The position numbers were made by a program, and so were the translations under genes. Below, piece after piece: positions 58,973-64,000 of a DNA stretch of 64,000 nucleotides; the stretch's first letter is position 1; the number at the start of each line of letters is the position of its first letter. Origin of the DNA: Rhodospirillaceae bacterium. Lineage in GTDB: Bacteria > Pseudomonadota > Alphaproteobacteria > Bin65. The DNA is taken from positions 17,466 to 81,465 of the forward strand of contig JAPPLJ010000063.1 in NCBI GenBank assembly GCA_028819475.1, given 5' to 3'. The notes beneath the pieces were generated by a model. That model was not told the origin of the DNA. It made no database searches and was given only the letters and a program-made list of their open reading frames with translations.

Positions 58973-60106
58973 CTATTCCGTCCAGGTAAAGGGCCTGCCC
59001 AGCGTTATCCGGCGTTCCCTGGCGTCGTACCAGCCGGCCGGGCGGTGTTCGCTCGTGTGCATGTAGCAGCGGATGCGCACCTCGCGGCTGCCCGGCGCGA
59101 AGGTCAGCACGCGGCTGTGCGGCATCGCGTGATCCGCCACGAAATGGCGGGTCAGCGCCGCGGCATTGACGAAGGTCGTGCCGCCGTAGCGGGTCTCGAT
59201 ATGGGACTTGCCGCCGTGCTGATCGTCCGGGTTGGTATGGGTGTGGCCGCCGAACCACAGGTCGACCGCGCCGGGATTGTCTTCCAGATAGCGCTCGAAC
59301 CGGCCGGAATCCGCTGCGCCGCCGACCCAGTAGAGATAGGAGGCGCCGTTCGGCGTGCCCTCGGCGTAGTAGCCGTGATAGTCCATCCGCCAGGCGCCGT
59401 CCGGCCCCTTCTTCATGCCCTCCCATTCGCCGCTCGCGACGGTGGTCTCCTTGAGGACGTAGTGGTGGACCGTCACGACGATGCGCTCGCCGCGGCTGCG
59501 CTCGACCATGTCGGCCCACCAGTCGAAGGTCTCCGCGGTCACCACGCCGCCGGGATTGCCGCCGAGCGGGCCGCGGCCCAGCGTTTGCGCGCGCTCGTTG
59601 ACGTCGCTCATCATCAGGAAGCGGATGTTGCCGACGTCGAACCAGTAGCGGTCCCATGTGCCGTGCACCGGGTAGGGATAGCGGCTGCGCTCGACGCCCG
59701 ACGTCGCCGTATTCTCGCCCATCGGGTCGATCCACTTGCGGAACCAGCTTCCTTCCGGTTCGCTGAACGGATCGCGGTCGTGGTTGCCGCATACGCTGTA
59801 GATTTGCTCGCGCCGGTGATGCTTGAGCGCGCCGAACTGGCGGACGATCTCCGCGCCCTCCTCGTCGGTCGGCGGGCCGAACGCGGAGCTGTAGTCGCCG
59901 ACATTGATGCAGATGTCCCAGTCGAAGGGCGGTGCGCCTGCATCGTCCCCCGCCGGGCCGCCGCGCTCCGACTGGCGCAGCGCGTCGCCCAGGCTCTCCC
60001 GCCCGCAGGTCTTGTCATGGAAGACGTGGGCGCAGCCCTGGGCCCACAGGTGGAAGGGCCGGTCGCCCCCGGGATATTCGCCCCCGGGATTTTCGAGGGC
60101 GCTCAT
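58973..60106 (-). CDS. Metallophosphoesterase (calcineurin-like)
   Basis: Metallophosphatase of 377 residues. The metal motifs are DICINVGDYSS, VCGNHDRDPF, VTVHHYVLKE and FGGHTHTNP, covering the D-x-H, GD, GNH and GHxH blocks, the first one atypical (INVGD instead of DxHxG). It starts at ATG 60106, overlapping the TctA stop by 4 bp, so it is translated with the Tct transporter. A cytosolic phosphoesterase following a carboxylate importer suggests it acts on the imported compound or its derivative. Confidence 0.88.
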   Translation of the reverse strand: MSALENPGGEYPGGDRPFHLWAQGCAHVFHDKTCGRESLGDALRQSERGGPAGDDAGAPPFDWDICINVGDYSSAFGPPTDEEGAEIVRQFGALKHHRREQIYSVCGNHDRDPFSEPEGSWFRKWIDPMGENTATSGVERSRYPYPVHGTWDRYWFDVGNIRFLMMSDVNERAQTLGRGPLGGNPGGVVTAETFDWWADMVERSRGERIVVTVHHYVLKETTVASGEWEGMKKGPDGAWRMDYHGYYAEGTPNGASYLYWVGGAADSGRFERYLEDNPGAVDLWFGGHTHTNPDDQHGGKSHIETRYGGTTFVNAAALTRHFVADHAMPHSRVLTFAPGSREVRIRCYMHTSEHRPAGWYDARERRITLGRPFTWTE

Positions 60107-61599
60107 CGGGCGAGCTTCCCGCGCGGTCGGCGGCCGAGCCAGAACACGGCGCCGGCGCTGACGACCAGCATTGCGATCAGGAACGGATGGCCGAGAATGT
60201 CGGAAGCGTCCTCGAACAGGATCACGGTGTGGCGCAGCGAGCGCTCGACCATCGGGCCGAGAATGAAGCCGAGGATGAAGGCGATGATCGAGAAATCCAG
60301 CTTGCGCATGACGTAGCCGAGTATACCGAACACCATCATCGTCGCCACCGCGAACAGCCCGCCGCCGGCGACGAACGATCCCGTAATGCACAACAGCGCG
60401 ACCGACGGCATGACGATGCTGCGCGGCGTGCGCACGGCGAGCGAAAACAGCCGCAGGCCGACGCTGCCGACCAGCAGGTTCATCAGGTTGGCGACGATCA
60501 GGCAACCGAACATGCCGTAGACCAGCACGGCATGGTCCTGGAAGATCAGCGGGCCGGGCGTGATGCCGTGGATCAGGAAGGCGCCGGCGAGCAGGGCGGC
60601 GGCCACGTTGCCGGGAATCCCCAGGGTGAGCAGCGGGATCAGGTTCGAGCCGACGACGGCGCTGTTGGCGGCTTCGGTGGCGGCGACCCCTTCCAGGCGG
60701 CCCTTGCCGAACTCCTCCGGATGCTTCGACGCCTTCATCGCCGCGCCGTAGCCGAGAAAGCCGGCCAGGCTGGTGCCCAGCCCCGGGATCGCGCCGATCA
60801 CCGTGCCGATGACGGCGGAGCGGGCGACCGTACCGCGCACCTGGCGGAAATCGCTGCGCGTGAAGGCGTTGTCTTCCGGCGCCTTCGAGAAGCCGGCCGC
60901 GGCCTCGCCGGCGCCGCTGTCGCCGAGAAAGGACCGCTCGACCTGCATCAGCACTTCCGAGAATGCGAGCAGGCCGATGGCCGCGCCGACAAAGGACAGG
61001 CCGTCCTCCAGCTCGAGCACGTCGAAGGTGAGCCGCGGTATCGCAGCCTCGGGGTCGATGCCGACCAGGCTGAGGAGAACGCCCAGGGCCGCCGCGATAA
61101 GCCCCTTGATCATGGAATTGCCGAGCAGTGCCGTGACGAAGGTGAAGGCGAAGATCAGCACACCGAGCAACTCCGGCGGCCCCATCTTGAGCGCAATGAC
61201 GGCTAGCGGCGCGGCGACCAGGATCAGCACGATATCGCTGAAGGTGTCGCCGGCGACCGAGGAGTAGAGCGCCGTCTTGAGCGCCTTGCCGGCCTTGCCC
61301 TGCTGCGCCAGCGGATGGCCGTCGAGCGCCGTCGCCGCCGCTTCGGGCGTTCCGGGCGTGTTGAGCAGGATGGCGGAGATCGAGCCGCCGAACTCGCCGC
61401 CCTTGTTGACGCCGAGCAGGAAGGCGATGGCGGCCAGCGGCGTCATGTAGAAGGTCAGCGGCACCGCGATGGCGATCGCCATCGGACTGCTCAATCCCGG
61501 AATTGCGCCCACCGCGATCCCGAGCACGACGCCGAACAGCACGAAGCCGAGGGTCAGCGGTGTGAAGGCCTGGGCCAGCCCGGCGAGGACCGCGTCCAT
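60103..61599 (-). CDS. tctA: Tripartite tricarboxylate transporter permease TctA
   Basis: Large permease of 498 residues with many hydrophobic segments. LGFVLFGVVLGIAVGAIPGLSSPMAIA and LGVNKGGEFGGSISAILLNTPGTPEAAATALDGHP are hallmarks of TctA; the second half repeats this pattern (GAIPGLGTSLAGFLGYG). It is preceded by the TctB gene after 4 bp and followed by the metallophosphoesterase with 4-bp overlap. It works with TctB and TctC to import carboxylates. Confidence 0.94.
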   Translation of the reverse strand: MDAVLAGLAQAFTPLTLGFVLFGVVLGIAVGAIPGLSSPMAIAIAVPLTFYMTPLAAIAFLLGVNKGGEFGGSISAILLNTPGTPEAAATALDGHPLAQQGKAGKALKTALYSSVAGDTFSDIVLILVAAPLAVIALKMGPPELLGVLIFAFTFVTALLGNSMIKGLIAAALGVLLSLVGIDPEAAIPRLTFDVLELEDGLSFVGAAIGLLAFSEVLMQVERSFLGDSGAGEAAAGFSKAPEDNAFTRSDFRQVRGTVARSAVIGTVIGAIPGLGTSLAGFLGYGAAMKASKHPEEFGKGRLEGVAATEAANSAVVGSNLIPLLTLGIPGNVAAALLAGAFLIHGITPGPLIFQDHAVLVYGMFGCLIVANLMNLLVGSVGLRLFSLAVRTPRSIVMPSVALLCITGSFVAGGGLFAVATMMVFGILGYVMRKLDFSIIAFILGFILGPMVERSLRHTVILFEDASDILGHPFLIAMLVVSAGAVFWLGRRPRGKLAR

Positions 61600-61603
61600 C
61601 GCG

Positions 61604-62059
61604 CTACGGCAGCGGGATCGTGAGCAACTGCCAGAACACCGCCCACAGGACGAGCGGGGCGGCAACGGCGGTGGCAACGATCGTCAGCGGCCGGCGGATC
61701 CGCATCAGCAGCATGGCGCCGACGACCGCCGCGGCCCCGCCTGCCAGGTAGCCGGCCAGGGCGACGACGGCGAAGGACGCCGCCAGCCACAGCGCCGCCA
61801 GCAGGACGAAGCCGGCATGGCGGCGGGTCAGCGCCGGCTCCTCCTCCACCGAGTCCCCCGCCGCCGGCCGCCGCAGCAGGCTGCGCAGCCCGAGCAGCGC
61901 CGCGAGGCCGGTCAGCAGGATGGCGACGATCTGCGGCATGAAGGCCGGCGACAGGTCGTCCATTCCGGGATCTTCGATCGTGCCCGGAATGAACAGGAAC
62001 AGCGTCGCCAGGCCGAAGGCCCCGATCAGCGCAGCGGCTGCGCCGTCGAGGGCGCGCAT
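61604..62059 (-). CDS. tctB: Tripartite tricarboxylate transporter small subunit TctB
   Basis: Small membrane subunit of 151 residues with about four hydrophobic segments (near 8-25, 37-55, 82-100 and 105-150). The motif DPGMDDLSPAFMPQIVAILLTGLAAL is typical of TctB. It lies between tctC (46-bp gap) and tctA (4-bp gap). Confidence 0.9.
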   Translation of the reverse strand: MRALDGAAAALIGAFGLATLFLFIPGTIEDPGMDDLSPAFMPQIVAILLTGLAALLGLRSLLRRPAAGDSVEEEPALTRRHAGFVLLAALWLAASFAVVALAGYLAGGAAAVVGAMLLMRIRRPLTIVATAVAAPLVLWAVFWQLLTIPLP

Positions 62060-62105
62060 CGGCGCTATCCCTGCAAGGCGGCCGAAACCGCCGGCAAAGC
62101 GGCCG

Positions 62106-63080
62106 CTATTTCTTCTTCAGGCCCGCCTTGACCTTGGCCCAGGCGGCCGCTTCGGCCTGGACTTCCTTCGTCAGGCCCTCCGTTCCCTGGTAGTTCGCCG
62201 CCAGCTTGCGGCGCTCGATGAAGGTCTGGACCGGCTCGGAATTGATCGCCGCCTTGAGCGCCCCGTCGAGCTTCGCCTTGACGTCCGCCGGCAGGCCCTT
62301 GGGCGCCGCCATGATGTAGGCGCCGCAGAAGGAGATGTCGTAGCCCATCTCCTTGAGCGTCGGCACCTTGTCGGACGGCGCGTTGAGCCGCCGGTCGTCG
62401 GTCGCCGCGATCACCCGAACGTCGCCCTTGCGCAGATAGGGGATGTGGTGGCCGCCGCTCCAGCCGAGATCGACATGGCCGCCGAGGACCTGCTGGATCA
62501 CCGCCGGCGTGCCCTTGACGTTGATGACCCGCAGCTTGACGCCGTTCTTCCCGGCCAGATGGCGCATCAGGAAGGTCGCCGGCGGCGCCGGGGACGAGGC
62601 CGACAGGGCCTTGCCGCCCTTGGCCGCCGCGAAGGCGTCCTTCAGCGACTTGTAAGGCGATTTAGACCCGACGAAGATCACGCACTGGGCCCGGGCGATC
62701 GAGGCCAGCAGGGTCGCGTCGTTCACGCCGTAGCGCTTCTTGCGCGCGAACACCGGGTTGAACGACCAGGTGCTGGTGACCGCGATGCCGATCGTGTAGC
62801 CATCCGGCTTCGCCTTGGCGAGCGCCGCCGCCAGCACGCCGCCGCCGGCCCCGGCCTTGGCCGTCGGCACCACCGGCTGGCCGAGCGTGCCCTCCATATG
62901 CTTGGCAATCAGCCGCCCGACCGTGTCGACCCCGCCGCCGGCCCGGAAGCCGACCAGCATCGTGATCGGTTTCTCGGGATAGCCGGCCGCGAGAACCGGC
63001 CCGGCAGCGGCAGTTGCGCCGACAAGTACGGCCAGTCCGGCAGTCGCGAAGCCCGCAGAACGTCGAATTTTCTTGTTCAT
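62106..63080 (-). CDS. tctC: Tripartite tricarboxylate transporter substrate-binding protein (TctC/Bug family)
   Basis: Extracytoplasmic receptor of 324 residues with a signal peptide (FATAGLAVLVGATAAAGPVL). YPEKPITMLVGFRAGGGVDTVGRLIAKHM and KAGAGGGVLAAALAKAKPDGYTIG are Bug-family features, with AGGGVD making the carboxylate-binding loop. GGAGGGA precedes the ATG at 63080; the longer in-frame version reaches into low-complexity intergenic DNA and is rejected. It is the first gene of the operon. The ligand is unknown. Confidence 0.93.
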   Translation of the reverse strand: MNKKIRRSAGFATAGLAVLVGATAAAGPVLAAGYPEKPITMLVGFRAGGGVDTVGRLIAKHMEGTLGQPVVPTAKAGAGGGVLAAALAKAKPDGYTIGIAVTSTWSFNPVFARKKRYGVNDATLLASIARAQCVIFVGSKSPYKSLKDAFAAAKGGKALSASSPAPPATFLMRHLAGKNGVKLRVINVKGTPAVIQQVLGGHVDLGWSGGHHIPYLRKGDVRVIAATDDRRLNAPSDKVPTLKEMGYDISFCGAYIMAAPKGLPADVKAKLDGALKAAINSEPVQTFIERRKLAANYQGTEGLTKEVQAEAAAWAKVKAGLKKK

Positions 63081-63565
63081 TTCGGATGTCCCTCCCTCGG
63101 CCGCCGAAAATGGCAGCAGCGCCTCCGTCCCGCCCGGACGTCGGCGTGCGGCAGCGGCCATGCAGCCGGCCCTTGGGCGCGGAAACTGAAATCGAGCCGA
63201 AAGTGTGTCCCGACCCGCTGGCCCTTTCAAGAGGCGAACGAGCCACGCTGTGCGCCGGCAAAGCCGCAGGAGGCCAAGCCATTCGGGGCACCGGAACCGG
63301 GCTGCGGCAGCTGTCCGGGGGTCATCGGGCCACATCCGCGGCGCGCGGCGTTGCCGTCGCGCGCCCGGAAGGCGAAGGAAACGGGAAGCGGCGTTGCAGC
63401 GGCGTCTCCGCCTTCGGCGCCGGGCGGCGCCGGGCGGCGCCGGGCGGCGCCGTTCCATATCACATACGCCCTAATTTGCTGTCCGTATAACAAACCTGTC
63501 TTTCGATTTCCGCTCGTGCCGGTCAACCTGACCGTGGGTTGAAAGCCATACACCGGTGAAAGCGC
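63081..63565. other. 485-bp divergent intergenic region
   Basis: Gap between tctC (minus) and the Gly-Asp-repeat gene (plus). It contains three perfect direct copies of a 10-bp unit (CGGGCGGCGC, 63421-63450, GGCGCC palindromes inside) and then a short AT-richer stretch (63451-63500) likely to hold a promoter for the right-hand gene. No gene was recognised. Confidence 0.65.
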
Positions 63566-64000
63566 ATGTTCACGAAATTGACCGTCAAGAACGGAACCGC
63601 CGCTTTGCGGCGCGTGTCTCTCTTTCTGGGCAGCGCATTGCTGGGCCTGATCCTGGCAATGACGAACGGCGTCCAATTGCTCGGCGGAAAGGCGTCGTTT
63701 CCGCAGTTCCAGGAAGCGCGTGCGAACGGCGGTGACGGCGATGGTGACGGCGACGGCGACGGCGATGGCGACGGTGACGGGGATGGCGACGGCGACGGCG
63801 ACGGCGACGGGGATGGCGATGGCGACGGTGACGGCGATGGTGACGGTGACGGCGATGGCGACGGTGACGGCGATGGCGACGGCGATGGTGACGGTGATGG
63901 CGACGGCGATGGCGACGGCGATGGCGACGGCGATGGCGACGGGGACGGTGACGGGGATGGTGACGGGGATGGTGACGGGGATGGCGACGGGGATGGCGAT
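63566..64000 (+). CDS. Secreted Gly-Asp dipeptide-repeat protein, cut by the window
   Basis: The first 145 codons are present. MFTKLTVKNGTAALRRVSLF then a hydrophobic stretch (LGSALLGLILAMTNGVQLLGG) forms a signal peptide or anchor. From residue 56 the protein is pure (Gly-Asp)n, at least 45 copies, and continues past the window. Gly/Asp-rich tandem repeats bind calcium in many secreted proteins, so a surface or matrix role is likely. The ATG has GGTGAAAG upstream. The C-terminal part is not visible. Confidence 0.85.
   Translation, partial: MFTKLTVKNGTAALRRVSLFLGSALLGLILAMTNGVQLLGGKASFPQFQEARANGGDGDGDGDGDGDGDGDGDGDGDGDGDGDGDGDGDGDGDGDGDGDGDGDGDGDGDGDGDGDGDGDGDGDGDGDGDGDGDGDGDGDGDGDGD
63731..64000 (+). 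repeat. Hexanucleotide tandem repeat (GGN GAY)n
   Basis: At least 45 copies of a 6-bp unit (GGC GAC, GGC GAT, GGT GAC, GGG GAT) run to the edge of the window. The third codon bases vary while the dipeptide is constant, so selection on the protein, not recent slippage alone, has shaped it. Length variation between strains is likely. Confidence 0.9.

Noticed and set aside
63731..64000. CRISPR-like regular repeat
   Set aside because: Units are 6 bp without spacers and encode Gly-Asp; it is a coding tandem repeat.
1..64000. tRNA, rRNA, riboswitch and IS elements
   Set aside because: I looked for the usual cloverleaf arms, TTCRANNC loops, transposase motifs and conserved riboswitch cores and saw none I could defend without a search.

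Overview
GC-rich 64 kb of a bacterial chromosome with ordinary bacterial gene structure: Shine-Dalgarno starts, some GTG/TTG starts and short-spaced operons. The mix of content points to an alphaproteobacterium, probably a Rhodospirillales-like heterotroph: many short-chain dehydrogenases, TRAP, tripartite tricarboxylate (Tct), polar and branched-chain amino-acid ABC transporters, CaiB-type CoA-transferase, TauD dioxygenase, Rieske oxygenase and xanthine-oxidase-type enzymes. The lineage is inferred from gene content only. No rRNA, tRNA, CRISPR array, IS transposase or phage gene was recognised.

Layout. 1-2.2 kb: sulfatase (runs off the left edge) and an SDR. 2.5-6.4 kb: a PBP4-type D,D-carboxypeptidase and a stand-alone molybdopterin hydroxylase large subunit. 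6.4-9.6 kb: polar amino-acid ABC importer with an internal terminator. 9.7-19.5 kb: orphan HicB-like protein, a repeat with palindromic ends, amidase, PPOX flavoprotein, di-haem cytochrome c, SRPBCC protein, a three-gene operon of two paralogous Fe-S proteins plus a small HTH-like protein, a PaaK-like ligase and an SDR. 19.6-25.4 kb: complete branched-chain-type ABC importer with a polysaccharide-deacetylase-fold hydrolase. 25.5-28.6 kb: Rieske oxygenase, FAD monooxygenase and maleate-isomerase-like protein. 28.6-32.4 kb: VapBC-type module, SDR, D-cysteine desulfhydrase-like enzyme and zeta-toxin-like kinase with a small partner. 32.6-37.1 kb: MarR-TRAP-TAXI operon divergent from an alpha/beta hydrolase across a perfect 19-bp inverted repeat. 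37.1-39.9 kb: TacAT-type GNAT/DUF1778 module between a 201-bp gene-end duplication and the intact ThDP enzyme it derives from. 40-52 kb: TauD dioxygenase, esterase, a tandem pair of Sel1/peptidoglycan-binding/trypsin-like proteins, CmcJ-like oxidoreductase, two small antitoxin-like genes translationally coupled to a CoA-transferase, SDR, MetE-C-like methyltransferase, the second repeat copy and a GST. 52.4-57.3 kb: BNR/Asp-box protein, isochorismatase, RidA, an unknown gene, and the carnitine dehydrogenase and BKACE pair. 57.3-58.8 kb: an AT-rich operon of TIR-like, MntA-like and HepT-like proteins. 59-63.1 kb: TctCBA with a metallophosphoesterase. Right edge: a secreted Gly-Asp repeat protein, cut by the window.

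Most of the window is import plus oxidation, CoA activation or hydrolysis of small organic acids, amides, amino acids and quaternary amines. Set into this are at least four recognisable toxin-antitoxin or defence modules and several isolated antitoxin-like genes. The strongest candidates for something new are the TIR-like/MntA/degenerate-HepT operon (57.3-58.8 kb), the Sel1-protease pair, the duplication around the TacAT-like module, and the tandem Fe-S protein operon.
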